Assembly (NCBI RefSeq): GCF_009928445.1
Contig: NZ_JAABNO010000018.1
Span: 1 to 64,000, forward strand
Reading direction: 5' to 3'
Length of the DNA stretch: 64,000 nt
Origin: Clostridium sp. C8-1-8
GTDB taxonomy: Bacteria > Bacillota > Clostridia > Clostridiales > Clostridiaceae
Positions 1 to 8,684 of this stretch are shown here, one piece after another (positions within the stretch are counted from its first letter, which is position 1; each line of letters opens with the position of its first letter). A program made the position numbers and the translations under genes. The notes under the pieces were generated by a model. That model was given only the letters and a program-made list of their open reading frames with translations. It was not told the DNA's origin and searched no databases.

Positions 1-86
1 CTGCCAGAATTTCTTCACATACGTTCAGAAAAGGCAGATGCGCAAAAAAAATCACTGAAGAAAATCGCTTCAGTGATTTTTTTATA
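1..86 (+). repeat. Family A terminator-associated repeat, copy 1 (5' part outside window)
   Basis: This is the 3' half of the dispersed family A element. It starts inside the core stem (CTGCC at 2-6 pairing with GGCAG near 32-36) and ends in a hairpin, TCACTGAAG/CTTCAGTGA at about 50-77, with a T-run to about 84. The hairpin is flanked by A and T runs on both sides, so it can also stop transcription of the decarboxylase gene that converges from the right. Whether a terminator precedes the missing 5' half cannot be seen. Confidence 0.75.
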
Positions 87-92
87 TAAAGC

Positions 93-1556
93 CTATTTAG
101 CAACGACTTTAATATATTCAACCTTTGAGTCTTCCGTACCTTGTACGTATAAACCAACTTCTTTTAGTTCTTCAACATAATCAATGATTTCTTCTGTGAT
201 TATTTCACCAGGACAAAGTAGTGGAATTCCAGGTGGATAAGCTAATAAAAATTCACCGCTTATCTTTCCGATACTATCTCTAAGAAGTATTGACTCTTTT
301 TTGCTGTTAAAAGCATCTCTAGGAATCAAAACACTTTCAGGTATAGATGGAATATCTAAAAAGTCTGGTCTTACTTTACCTTTAGAAGAATATTCTTCAG
401 AGATTTCTGTTAGAGCTTGAATTAATTTATCAATACTTTCTTTTGTGTCACCAAAAGATCCTACTGCAAGGACATTGTATAAATCAGATAGTTCCATTTG
501 TATGTGATACTTATTAGATAATATCATATCTAATTCATAGCCTGTTATTCCAAGGTCTCTACAAGTTATTGTAATCTTAGTTGGATCTAATGATACAACT
601 CCAGGTCTGCCTAAGATTTCTTCTCCAAAGCAGTAGAAACCATTTATTTTATTTATTTCAGTTCTAGCATAATTAGCTAGGTCAATAGCTTTATCTAAAA
701 GCTCTTCTCCATTTAAAGCAATTTGTCTTCTAGCACAATCTAAACTTGCCATCAATATATATGATGGTGAAGTTGTTTGAAGTAGATTCAAAACCTGCTG
801 AACTCTAGCCGGGTCTATATAGCTGCTTTTTACTTGAAGTAAAGAACATTGAGTTAAAGCACCTATTATTTTATGAGTGCTCTGTGCACAGATATCAGCA
901 CCTGCTTCCATTGCAGACATAGGTAGTTTTTCATTAAAAGCTAGATGAGGACCATGTGCTTCATCTACTATTAAAGGAATATCATAACTATGAACAATAT
1001 CAGCGATTTCTTTGATAGCAGTGGCAACACCATAATAAGTTGGGTTTATTATTAACACAGCCTTAGCATCTTTATTTTCTTCCAAAACCTTTTTTACAGT
1101 TTCAGGGGTAACACCATGAGCTATTCCTAACTGCTTATCGAGCTCTGGTTGCATAAATACAGGAATTGCTCCACTAAGGATTATCCCAGCGGTGATTGAT
1201 TTATGAACATTTCTAGGAATAATTATCTTATCGCCTTGATTTACAACTGACATAATCATAGCTTGAATTGCGCCAGAGGTTCCGTGGATCGAGAAAAAAG
1301 AAGCATCTGAGCCATATGCATCAGCAGCAAGCTCTTGAGCCTTTTTTATTGGTCCTGTTGGATGATGTAGACTATCAACTAACTTAAACACCGTTACGTC
1401 TATCTTAAATGGGTTTTCACCTATAAAGTTTTTGAATTCCTCATCTATTCCTACGCCTTTCTTATGACCGGGAACGTGAAATGGAATTGTATCTCTATCT
1501 ACATATTCCATTAGGGCATCAAACAAAGGAGTTTCATTTTGGTCAAATCTGTACAC
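93..1556 (-). CDS. PLP-dependent Orn/Lys/Arg decarboxylase family protein
   Basis: This is a 487-residue fold-type I PLP enzyme of the Orn/Lys/Arg decarboxylase major domain, SpeA/YaaO type. Members decarboxylate a basic amino acid to its polyamine precursor in the cytosol. Visible landmarks are HVPGHKKG at 27-34, HGTSG at 91-95, VDEAHG at 197-202 and the cofactor lysine in STHKIIG (K229). A smaller C-terminal domain carries PGIPLLCPGE. The size matches the short Gram-positive class of about 480-490 aa rather than the 700-aa enterobacterial enzymes. The start is GTG, with AAGGTG upstream and a good promoter at 1611-1639. Arginine or lysine as substrate cannot be told from sequence. The gene stands alone and is divergent from the ctc-like gene. 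Confidence 0.88.
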   Translation of the reverse strand: MYRFDQNETPLFDALMEYVDRDTIPFHVPGHKKGVGIDEEFKNFIGENPFKIDVTVFKLVDSLHHPTGPIKKAQELAADAYGSDASFFSIHGTSGAIQAMIMSVVNQGDKIIIPRNVHKSITAGIILSGAIPVFMQPELDKQLGIAHGVTPETVKKVLEENKDAKAVLIINPTYYGVATAIKEIADIVHSYDIPLIVDEAHGPHLAFNEKLPMSAMEAGADICAQSTHKIIGALTQCSLLQVKSSYIDPARVQQVLNLLQTTSPSYILMASLDCARRQIALNGEELLDKAIDLANYARTEINKINGFYCFGEEILGRPGVVSLDPTKITITCRDLGITGYELDMILSNKYHIQMELSDLYNVLAVGSFGDTKESIDKLIQALTEISEEYSSKGKVRPDFLDIPSIPESVLIPRDAFNSKKESILLRDSIGKISGEFLLAYPPGIPLLCPGEIITEEIIDYVEELKEVGLYVQGTEDSKVEYIKVVAK

Positions 1557-1610
1557 TTTGATACCGCACCTTCTTTCAACAAATAAATATCTCTTATGAA
1601 AAACAATATA

Positions 1611-1639
1611 ATTATATGTTATGAGTAACTGTAATGCAA
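1611..1639 (-). promoter_or_regulatory. Sigma-A type promoter for the decarboxylase gene
   Basis: Read on the minus strand, a TTGCAT -35 box (1634-1639) lies 17 bp before a perfect TATAAT -10 box (1611-1616). The gene starts about 55 bp downstream. This is seen directly; activity is inferred. Confidence 0.6.
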
Positions 1640-1703
1640 TAAAAAAATTAATATGAATAAGATTTATTTATTATGACAATAATATAGGGCAGGAGGGATT
1701 AAA

Positions 1704-2288
1704 GTGGAAAATATTAAATTAAATAGTAGAGATAACAAAATAGGCAAGACCGCAGGTAAAGTAAGAAGGTCAGGAAAGGTTCCAGGCATAGTTTACGGAA
1801 AAGGTATGCAGAACTTTATGTTTGAAATTGGTGAGTTAGAATTAAATCATGTTATTACTGAATACGGTGAACACGGAGTAATAGACATTGATCTAAACGA
1901 ACAAAAGAAGACTGTACTGATTAAAGAGCTTCAGAGAGATCCGGTAACTCATAAAGTTATACATTTGGATCTAGAAACTATAGATAAAAATCAAAAAATT
2001 ATAACTACAGTACCACTACATTTCAAAGGTGAGGGAATACTTAATTCATATGGTGCTATAATTCAAAAAGAGAAATCAAGCATAAAGGTTAGCTGTACTC
2101 CGGATAATTTGCCGAAATATTTGGAAGTAGATATTTCTCAGTCTTCAATAGGAAGTACTTACAAAGTAAGTGATATAGAGGTAGGTCAAGAGATATCCAT
2201 AATTGATGATTTAAATACAGTACTTGGATCTGTTAGCTATGAACATAAAATACAAGAATCTGTAGAACCTGAGGAAAGAAAAGAATAA
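1704..2288 (+). CDS. 50S ribosomal protein L25/general stress protein Ctc
   Basis: This 194-residue protein matches the two-domain Ctc/TL5 form of L25, which binds 5S rRNA. The N-terminal L25 domain spans about 1-92, with the conserved GKVRRSGKVPGIVYGKG segment and RDPVTHKVIHLDL. A TL5-type beta domain follows at about 95-180. The start is GTG behind a strong GGAGG, and a clear terminator follows the stop. In Bacillus Ctc is a SigB-dependent stress protein. No SigB promoter was sought or seen here, so stress control is not supported. The gene is monocistronic. Confidence 0.9.
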   Translation: MENIKLNSRDNKIGKTAGKVRRSGKVPGIVYGKGMQNFMFEIGELELNHVITEYGEHGVIDIDLNEQKKTVLIKELQRDPVTHKVIHLDLETIDKNQKIITTVPLHFKGEGILNSYGAIIQKEKSSIKVSCTPDNLPKYLEVDISQSSIGSTYKVSDIEVGQEISIIDDLNTVLGSVSYEHKIQESVEPEERKE

Positions 2289-2293
2289 GTTAG

Positions 2294-2321
2294 CCCTATG
2301 ATAACATAGGGTTTCTTTTTT
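2294..2321 (+). terminator. Rho-independent terminator of the ctc-like gene
   Basis: A perfect 7-bp stem, CCCTATG/CATAGGG, with an ATAA loop is followed by TTTCTTTTTT. Family A copy 2 starts at the next base. Confidence 0.85.
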
Positions 2322-2506
2322 ACTGAAAAGGTAATTGTAAAACTTTTATTGGCTAAACCTTACAATATCAAGGATTATACCAGCTTGTTAGGGTAGCGTA
2401 TACAGTGAAAAAGCAAAATCATTGGCCAACAAGATTTTACTTAGATGCATTCGGAAAGGCAGAAGTGCAGAAAGTTAACTGAAGAAGGTAGATTCAGTGA
2501 TTTTTT
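2322..2506 (+). repeat. Family A terminator-associated repeat, copy 2
   Basis: This element begins with ACTG directly after the T-tract of the ctc terminator. It contains the family blocks GGCTAAACC, CAATATCAAGGATT and CATTCGGAAAGGCAGA. It ends in the hairpin AACTGAAGAAGG...TTCAGTGA followed by six T residues. The core stem is more decayed than in other copies. The rest of the gap to 2722 shows nothing recognisable. Confidence 0.75.
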
Positions 2507-2722
2507 ATTAGCATGAAGTTATAAGAAGTGATTACATTTAAATAGATGAAAGTATAAGGATGGTTAACACAAGGTTGTACGACTTGGTTAATTAGCAAAA
2601 AAATATATATAATTGAGAAAGTTGAGATACAAGCAATAATAAGCATTCAAAGGATATTAATGTGAAATAAGTGGTACTTATATATATAAATGCACAGAAT
2701 TTCATAAATTTGCATATAAAAG

Positions 2723-2751
2723 TTTCAATTATATTTTTTTTGTTGTATAAT
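2723..2751 (+). promoter_or_regulatory. Sigma-A type promoter for the phosphohexomutase gene
   Basis: TTTCAA (2723-2728), a 17-bp spacer and a perfect TATAAT (2746-2751) lie 31 bp upstream of the start codon. The -35 box is weak. Confidence 0.55.
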
Positions 2752-2782
2752 ATTTAATGTTAAATTATAAGGAGGGATATCA

Positions 2783-4513
2783 ATGACTTATCTAGAAAAA
2801 TACAATCAATGGTTGCAGTCACCTACTATTAACGATGAAATAAAAGATGAATTGAAAAATATAACTGACGAAAAGGAAATAGAAGATAGATTTTATAAAG
2901 AGTTAGAGTTTGGTACAGGTGGATTAAGAGGTGTTATAGGGGCTGGAACTAACAGAATGAATATATATACTGTAGGGAAAGCGACTCAAGGCTTAGCAGA
3001 TTATATAAATGAAGCTTATAAAGACGAAAAGTCAGTTGCAATAGCATACGACTCAAGAAATATGTCAAGAGAATTTGCTAAAGCTGCTGCTTTAACATTG
3101 TGTGCAAATGATATAAAGGTATATCTTTTTGAAGATTTAAGACCTACACCAATGTTATCATATACTGTTAGAAAGCTTAATTGTAAAGGTGGTATAGTAA
3201 TAACAGCTTCTCATAATCCTAAGCAATATAACGGATATAAGGTTTATGGTGATGATGGTGGACAAGTTACTGATGAACCTGCAAAGAAGATAATCGGTTA
3301 TGTGAATGCTATAGAGGACTACGCTAATGTAAAGTCATTAACTGAATCAGAGGCCTTAGAAAAAGGCTTACTTCAATATATAGGAGAAGATGTTGATAAA
3401 GCATATATTGATAGAGTTAAAGAACTAACCATTAGAAAAGAATTAGTTGAATCATCAGCAAAGGATTTAAAGATAATATATACTCCTATACATGGTTCAG
3501 GAAATATGCCTGTAAGAAGAGTGCTAAAGGAATTAGGTTATGCTAATGTTCATGTAGTAAAGGAACAAGAAAAGCCAGATGGGAACTTTCCAACAGCTTC
3601 TTATCCTAATCCAGAAGAACCAGCAGTATTTAAGTTAGCTTTAGATTTAGCAAAAGAAGTGCAACCAGATATAATATTTGGTACAGATCCTGATTGCGAT
3701 AGGATAGGTGTAGTGGTTAAAGATAATGAAGGTGAATATAGAGTTTTAACTGGAAATCAAACTGGAATGTTATTAACTCATTATGTTTTAAACTCACTTA
3801 AAGATACTAATAAGCTTCCTGAAAACGGCGCTATTATAAAGACAATTGTTACGACTGAAGCAGTAAGAAAAATGACAGCAGAGTATAAGGTAGAACTTAT
3901 AGATGTTTTAACTGGCTTTAAATATATTGGTGAAAAGATTAGAGAATTTGAGGAATCAGGTAGTCATAAGTACCTTTTTGGCTTTGAAGAAAGCTACGGA
4001 TATCTAGCAGGAGAATTCGTAAGAGATAAGGATGCTGTAATTGCATCTATGTTAATTGCAGAAATGACATTATACTATAAGTCTAAGGGTAAAACTCTCT
4101 ACGATGGGTTGATTGATATATATAATCAATATGGCTTCTACAGAGAAAACTTGGTGTCAATTGAACTTAAAGGAAAAGAAGGTCAAGAAAAAATAGCAAG
4201 TTGCATAGATAATATGAGAAATAACCCAATTTCAAGTGTTAGTGGAATTAAAATTGTTAAGAGATTTGATTACAAAAAGAGTGAAGAAACAGATGTGGAA
4301 AAAGATGCTGTGAGCACTATAAACCTACCTAAATCAAATGTTCTTAAATATATTTTAGAAGATGATTCATGGTTTGTAGTAAGGCCTTCTGGTACAGAAC
4401 CTAAAATGAAGGTATACTTATCCATTGTTGGCAGCAGCTTAGAGGATGCAGAAAATAAGATTAAGAAGTATACTGATGATGTGATGCAAATTATTAATGA
4501 CAAATTGAATTAA
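2783..4513 (+). CDS. pgcA: Phosphoglucomutase/phosphomannomutase family protein (PgcA type)
   Basis: This is a 576-residue alpha-D-phosphohexomutase, expected to interconvert hexose-1-P and hexose-6-P. Glucose-1-P from this step feeds UDP-glucose and surface glycan synthesis, which fits the polysaccharide locus that follows. The catalytic phosphoserine is S143 in TASHNP, the Mg2+ loop is DPDCDR at 302-307, and the phosphate-binding loop is RPSGTEPK at 534-541. The length is that of the Gram-positive PgcA group. The ATG follows GGAGGG at good spacing. Sugar specificity, glucose versus mannose, is inferred from family length only. No strong terminator is seen after it. Confidence 0.9.
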   Translation: MTYLEKYNQWLQSPTINDEIKDELKNITDEKEIEDRFYKELEFGTGGLRGVIGAGTNRMNIYTVGKATQGLADYINEAYKDEKSVAIAYDSRNMSREFAKAAALTLCANDIKVYLFEDLRPTPMLSYTVRKLNCKGGIVITASHNPKQYNGYKVYGDDGGQVTDEPAKKIIGYVNAIEDYANVKSLTESEALEKGLLQYIGEDVDKAYIDRVKELTIRKELVESSAKDLKIIYTPIHGSGNMPVRRVLKELGYANVHVVKEQEKPDGNFPTASYPNPEEPAVFKLALDLAKEVQPDIIFGTDPDCDRIGVVVKDNEGEYRVLTGNQTGMLLTHYVLNSLKDTNKLPENGAIIKTIVTTEAVRKMTAEYKVELIDVLTGFKYIGEKIREFEESGSHKYLFGFEESYGYLAGEFVRDKDAVIASMLIAEMTLYYKSKGKTLYDGLIDIYNQYGFYRENLVSIELKGKEGQEKIASCIDNMRNNPISSVSGIKIVKRFDYKKSEETDVEKDAVSTINLPKSNVLKYILEDDSWFVVRPSGTEPKMKVYLSIVGSSLEDAENKIKKYTDDVMQIINDKLN

Positions 4514-4770
4514 AAAATCATTATAAATGAGCCAGTTCTAGTAGGTAAATATTTTTATGTTGTACAGGGGGATGTCCTTAGTGAACAAAAAGGTATTATT
4601 ATGAATTGGTTCTTATAAAGATGTATTTTGAAAATTTATAATAATAGTTAATTAACTAGTATATCTATTGATTTCCTAACTTAACTATTAATTTGTATAT
4701 GACAGAAAATCCATAGAACCTGTGATTTTTGAACAACTATAAATTAAGTTTCGTTATAGGAGGTCTTTAC

Positions 4771-4870
4771 AAAGATACCACTTCAGCTTTATATATATTT
4801 TCATTGGCATTATGTAAATATTGCAGTAAAAGATGAGGATATAGTTGAAAGTTATGAAGTGGTAATCTAT
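4771..4870. repeat. Family B inverted-repeat element, copy 1
   Basis: The ends AAAGATACCACTTCA and TGAAGTGGTAATCT are inverted repeats 100 bp apart, diverged from the family B consensus. It lies in the 448-bp gap after pgcA. The rest of that gap (4514-4770) holds only AT-rich sequence, including a short palindrome near 4645-4658. Confidence 0.65.
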
Positions 4871-4898
4871 ACATATTTAAATCACATACTTTTAGTAA

Positions 4899-4929
4899 TT
4901 GACTTGAGTAATTTCAAATTCAATATTAG
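4899..4929 (+). promoter_or_regulatory. Possible promoter of the polysaccharide operon
   Basis: A good TTGACT -35 box (4899-4904) is followed after 19 bp by TATTAG. The long spacer and imperfect -10 box make this a weak call. Confidence 0.35.
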
Positions 4930-4961
4930 AAACAAAAGATTTATAAATAGGGGTGAATATT

Positions 4962-6050
4962 ATGGACTATAATTCACTTTTTAAGGATAAGCTATCAAAA
5001 CTGTTATTCCTTGAAATAAAAGATATCGGCGCCTTTTTGAGAAAGATTAGTTATAATGGAATGAAACTTGCAAGCAAAGAATTGTTTATGCCAATCAGCA
5101 TGGAGTTTTTGGCTGATAAAGTAAAAAAGAATAAGGAACTTAAAGAAATACCTATATATCAATTTATTGAAGGTATGTTTTATGCTATAGGTGCAGATGA
5201 GGACTTTAAATATAACGAGGATTATATAAAAATTATAGCTTCTATAAATGATTCCGAAGAGTGTATTAAAGGAATAGTAGCAAATAAAGTAAAAGAAGAA
5301 AATTATAATGATGGCTATGTACTTTTAAGAGGACTGTGTAGAGTATATGGAAAAGAAGAATTTTTTGAAAGACTTGTTGGCATTGGAGAAGTAATTAGAT
5401 CAGCTAATAAAGATTTTAATAGTGTTCTCTTAGAGGATATTTCTTTTTACAAATACAAATATCCTAAGAGTGCGATACCTTATATGTTTGAGGCAGTTTT
5501 GCTTAAAGCTGAGGGTGAGTACTCAAAGGCTTTTGTGTGTCTAAATGAATATATTAGACTAGGGGGAGCTAGAACTTCAGATATTGACGATTTAATTGAT
5601 GAAGTTTCTGATATAGCTAACTATGAAAAAGGTAAGGAAGAGATTGATGAAAATCCTTTGGAAGCTTTGAAAAAGCTTCTTCCTTTAGTAGATAAGTTTG
5701 AGGATAATGCGCTTATATATTATTATGTAGGTTTATCATATAGAAAAATAGAAAATTATGAGAAAGCTATTTACTATCTTAATGAAAGCTTAAGAATAGA
5801 TAGTTCTATAGTAGAAACTGTAAATGAGTTGGGTATTAATCATGCAGCAATTGGGGATTTTGAAAGTGCTATAATGTATTTTAGAAAGGCATTTGAAGCT
5901 ACAAAGGACGTTGAAGTTTGTACAAATTTGATAATGTGTTACTACAATATAGGTAAGCTTGAAGAAGCAAGGCTTCATCTTGATATAGCAAATAAATTAA
6001 ATGCTGATGATGAAATTGTAAAACAATTAAATAATATAATAGGGGGATAA
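4962..6050 (+). CDS. TPR-repeat protein heading the polysaccharide operon
   Basis: This 362-residue protein has no recognisable catalytic motif. The C-terminal third (about 225-360) shows tandem TPR-like helices, with ALIYYYVGLSYRKIENYEKA and AAIGDFESAIMYFRKAFEA. The N-terminal two thirds are helical and not recognised. It has no signal peptide or membrane helix, so it is probably a cytosolic scaffold. An upstream in-frame GTG at 4953 sits inside the SD, so the ATG at 4962, preceded by AGGGGTG, is preferred. It ends 3 nt before the Wzz-type gene, which implies co-transcription and a role in glycan assembly or its control. The function is inferred from context only. Confidence 0.8.
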   Translation: MDYNSLFKDKLSKLLFLEIKDIGAFLRKISYNGMKLASKELFMPISMEFLADKVKKNKELKEIPIYQFIEGMFYAIGADEDFKYNEDYIKIIASINDSEECIKGIVANKVKEENYNDGYVLLRGLCRVYGKEEFFERLVGIGEVIRSANKDFNSVLLEDISFYKYKYPKSAIPYMFEAVLLKAEGEYSKAFVCLNEYIRLGGARTSDIDDLIDEVSDIANYEKGKEEIDENPLEALKKLLPLVDKFEDNALIYYYVGLSYRKIENYEKAIYYLNESLRIDSSIVETVNELGINHAAIGDFESAIMYFRKAFEATKDVEVCTNLIMCYYNIGKLEEARLHLDIANKLNADDEIVKQLNNIIGG

Positions 6051-6053
6051 GTA

Positions 6054-6716
6054 ATGGAATTAAGAGAATATTTCAACATTATAAGAAAAAGACTACTGTT
6101 AGTTATACTAATAACATTGAGCTGTACATTGTTGACAGCAGCAGTAAGTTATTTTGTAATAAAGCCAGTATATAAGGCTGATATATCAGTAATAATAGGT
6201 CAAAATGATAAAGCAGATCAGGCAAAAGAAAACTATAATGATGTGATGATGTATCAGAAGATGGTTAAGACCTACAGTATATTTGTTCAGACTAAAGTTG
6301 TAGCAAATGATGTAATAAAAGAGCTAGGCTTAGATATGACACCTGAAGAACTTATAAAAATGACTTCTGTTACGCCTAAAGGAGATACAGAGTTTTTAAC
6401 TATAACTGTAAAGTCAAAGAATAAGAATGAAGTGGCAAGAATTGCTAACCAAATCGCTAAATCACTAAAAAAAGAATCTATGGAGATATATAATAGAGAT
6501 AATGTTAAGTTAGTTGATGAGGCCGTTGCTCCAACTAGTCCAGATAGTCCTAGACCACTGCTAAATATTGCGGTAGCATTGTTTGTAGGACTCATGTTAT
6601 CTGTGGGACTTGTTTTCCTAATTGAATACCTTGATAACACCGTTAAGGATGAAGAAGAATTATCAAGACTACTTGAAGTTCCTGTAATAGGAGTAATTCC
6701 TATTATAGAAGAATAA
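6054..6716 (+). CDS. Wzz/CapA-type chain-length regulator and tyrosine kinase modulator
   Basis: This 220-residue membrane protein has the Wzz architecture. A first transmembrane helix lies at about 15-38, followed by an external helical region and a proline-rich PTSPDSPRP segment at about 157-166. A second helix lies at about 170-193. In Gram-positive bacteria such proteins (CpsC, CapA, YveK) set polysaccharide chain length. They also supply the membrane anchor that activates the separate CpsD-type kinase, and that kinase gene follows 12 nt later. It is co-transcribed with the TPR, kinase and phosphatase genes. Confidence 0.88.
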   Translation: MELREYFNIIRKRLLLVILITLSCTLLTAAVSYFVIKPVYKADISVIIGQNDKADQAKENYNDVMMYQKMVKTYSIFVQTKVVANDVIKELGLDMTPEELIKMTSVTPKGDTEFLTITVKSKNKNEVARIANQIAKSLKKESMEIYNRDNVKLVDEAVAPTSPDSPRPLLNIAVALFVGLMLSVGLVFLIEYLDNTVKDEEELSRLLEVPVIGVIPIIEE

Positions 6717-6728
6717 TGGAGGCTTAAA

Positions 6729-7409
6729 ATGGATAAAAACTTAATTTCTTTGGTTAATAATAAATCTAGAGGTGCTGAAGCTTTTAGAACTTTAAGAACA
6801 AACATACAGTATTCATCGTTAGATGAAAAAATGCGCGTTATTGTAATAACATCTTCTAGTCCTTCTGAAGGAAAAAGTACAGTAATATCTAATTTAGCCT
6901 CATCAATGGCTCAAGCTGGTAAGAAGGTTCTTTTGATAGATTGCGACTTTAGAAGACCAACAGTTCATAAAAAATTTGGAATTCCTAATTCAAAAGGATT
7001 AGCTAATATAATAATTGGAGAAAATAAAATTGAAGAATGTCTAAAGAGTACTGAAATAAAAAATCTGTACATACTTACTTGTGGGACTCTTCCTCCTAAT
7101 CCATCGGAGTTATTGGGTAGTAAGGCGATGACTAAGTACTTAAACGAGTTTAAAGAAATATTCGACGTTGTATTAATAGATGCACCACCAGTTTTAGCTG
7201 TGACTGATGCTCAAATACTTTCTGTAAATGCCGACGGTACTCTTCTTGTTGCTTCTTACGGAAAAACTGAGAAGAAGGCGATTGTTAAGTCTAAGGAAAT
7301 GCTGGACAAAGTTGGATCTAAATTAATCGGTGTTGTGTTAAACATGGTACCATCTAAGGCAAATGAGTATTACTATAGTAAATATTATGGATACTACGAT
7401 AAAGAGTAG
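6729..7409 (+). CDS. CpsD/CapB-family tyrosine-protein kinase
   Basis: This 226-residue BY-kinase has Walker A SPSEGKST (44-51), Walker A' LLIDCDFRRP (68-77) and Walker B VVLIDAPP (about 146-153). It ends in a tyrosine cluster (EYYYSKYYGYY) that is the expected autophosphorylation site. BY-kinases of this stand-alone type work with the membrane modulator encoded just upstream and control surface polysaccharide polymerisation. The cognate phosphatase gene follows 8 nt downstream. The start is ATG behind GGAGG. Confidence 0.92.
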   Translation: MDKNLISLVNNKSRGAEAFRTLRTNIQYSSLDEKMRVIVITSSSPSEGKSTVISNLASSMAQAGKKVLLIDCDFRRPTVHKKFGIPNSKGLANIIIGENKIEECLKSTEIKNLYILTCGTLPPNPSELLGSKAMTKYLNEFKEIFDVVLIDAPPVLAVTDAQILSVNADGTLLVASYGKTEKKAIVKSKEMLDKVGSKLIGVVLNMVPSKANEYYYSKYYGYYDKE

Positions 7410-7417
7410 GTGAAATT

Positions 7418-8185
7418 ATGATAGATTTTCATAGTCATATAATACCAAATGTAGATGACGGATCTCAGTCTTTTGAGATTACAAAAGATATGATAAGAAA
7501 TTCTATAAGTCAAGGAGTAACCCATATTTGCGCGACTTCTCATTATATTCCTGGGGAGTTTGAACAAGAAAAGAATAATTATGATAACATTTTCTCAGAA
7601 GTGAGTGACTTTGGAAAACAAGAAGGTATAAAGGTTATTAAAGGATTAGAAGTATATATAACCCCTAATCTTGTTGATCTTTATAGTGATGGGTTAATCT
7701 GGTGCATAAATAATAAAAAATATATGCTAATAGAGCTTCCTATGAGAGAGTTTCCTCTTTATACTGAGGATGTGTTTTATGAACTTAGGTTAAAGGGAGT
7801 TACTCCAATACTTGCTCATCCTGAGAGAAATTTTAAAATCGCTAACAACATAGAGTTATTAAAGAACCTTGTAGAACAAGGAAACTTAGCTCAAGTAAAT
7901 TCAGGTAGCTTAACAGGAGCATATGGTAACACTATAAAAGGTGTCGCAGAACAGCTGGTAGCTAGAAATTTAGTTCACATGGTTGGCAGCGATGGTCACA
8001 ACAATGAAAAAAGAAATACTTATATTGATAAGGCTTATGAAGTAATAAAGGAAGTCAATATAGAGTTATATAAATGGATTGAAAGTAATGAGCTTAGTAT
8101 TTTGAATGGTGAAGAAGTAAATCCGTTGGTTATAAGAGAGCCTAAGAAACAAGGGCTTCTATCAAGATTATTTAAGAAGAAGTAG
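7418..8185 (+). CDS. PHP-domain tyrosine-protein phosphatase (CpsB/YwqE type)
   Basis: This 255-residue metal-dependent phosphatase of the PHP family should dephosphorylate the upstream kinase. Metal ligands are visible in DFHSH (3-7) with VDDG soon after, in AHPERN (about 138-143), and in GSDGHN near 193-198. The basic C-terminus (GLLSRLFKKK) may favour membrane contact. It completes the modulator-kinase-phosphatase triad seen in capsule loci. Its stop codon lies within the stem of a terminator, so the first transcription unit probably ends here. Confidence 0.92.
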   Translation: MIDFHSHIIPNVDDGSQSFEITKDMIRNSISQGVTHICATSHYIPGEFEQEKNNYDNIFSEVSDFGKQEGIKVIKGLEVYITPNLVDLYSDGLIWCINNKKYMLIELPMREFPLYTEDVFYELRLKGVTPILAHPERNFKIANNIELLKNLVEQGNLAQVNSGSLTGAYGNTIKGVAEQLVARNLVHMVGSDGHNNEKRNTYIDKAYEVIKEVNIELYKWIESNELSILNGEEVNPLVIREPKKQGLLSRLFKKK

Positions 8186-8213
8186 TTAGAAATTCTAATT
8201 ACTTCTTTTTTTT
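8179..8213 (+). terminator. Rho-independent terminator overlapping the phosphatase stop codon
   Basis: GAAGTAGTTAGAA pairs with TTCTAATTACTTC and is followed by eight T residues. The TAG stop (8183-8185) is in the left arm. Family A copy 3 starts right after the T-tract. Confidence 0.8.
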
Positions 8214-8389
8214 GTTAAGAAGTATAAGAATATTTGTTAGCTAAACCTATTGATTTCAGGGGGCTTAGAACAGATATTTAAGGGGAACAGCAAAAAAATT
8301 ATGTCACCTGTAGTGTTTTGTAAAAATATATTCGAAAAGTCAGATGTGTAAAAATGCTCACTGAAGAAGGTTGCTTCAGCGACTTTTTA
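8214..8389 (+). repeat. Family A terminator-associated repeat, copy 3
   Basis: It starts directly behind the phosphatase terminator T-tract. It contains TTGTTAGCTAAACC, AACAGATATTTAAGGGGAA and TCGAAAAGTCAGATGTG, then the terminal hairpin CACTGAAG/CTTCAGCG with a T-tract ending at 8389. The following 230 bp to the next promoter show nothing else recognisable. Confidence 0.78.
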
Positions 8390-8622
8390 TAATTTTAACA
8401 ATTACATGTATAGCTAAAATATAATTGAAATATGCTTTGCTTTTTTCGATAATTGATCATGAAAGCATAAATTTTATAAAGTATAACGAGAATGTTTTAT
8501 CTATATATTGTAAAAGTTAAGAATTATTACAATATGTAAGTCGAAAAATGTCTGTCTAACTCAGGTTACTTGATGGCAAAAATAGGACAAAGGTTATATT
8601 TGGAAATTTTTTTGCGTATAAT

Positions 8623-8651
8623 TTGACTTTAAATTGTAATAAGTGTAAAAT
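8623..8651 (+). promoter_or_regulatory. Sigma-A type promoter for the sugar transferase gene
   Basis: TTGACT (8623-8628), a 17-bp spacer and TAAAAT (8646-8651) lie 33 bp upstream of the ATG. An overlapping TATAAT at 8617-8622 has no good -35 box. Confidence 0.6.
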
Positions 8652-8684
8652 TAGTAAGAGTTTAAAATGATTTAGAGGTATATT

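Noticed and set aside
4645-4658. 14-bp palindrome TAGTTAATTAACTA
   Set aside because: It is all but two bases A/T in an AT-rich gap, so chance is a sufficient explanation.
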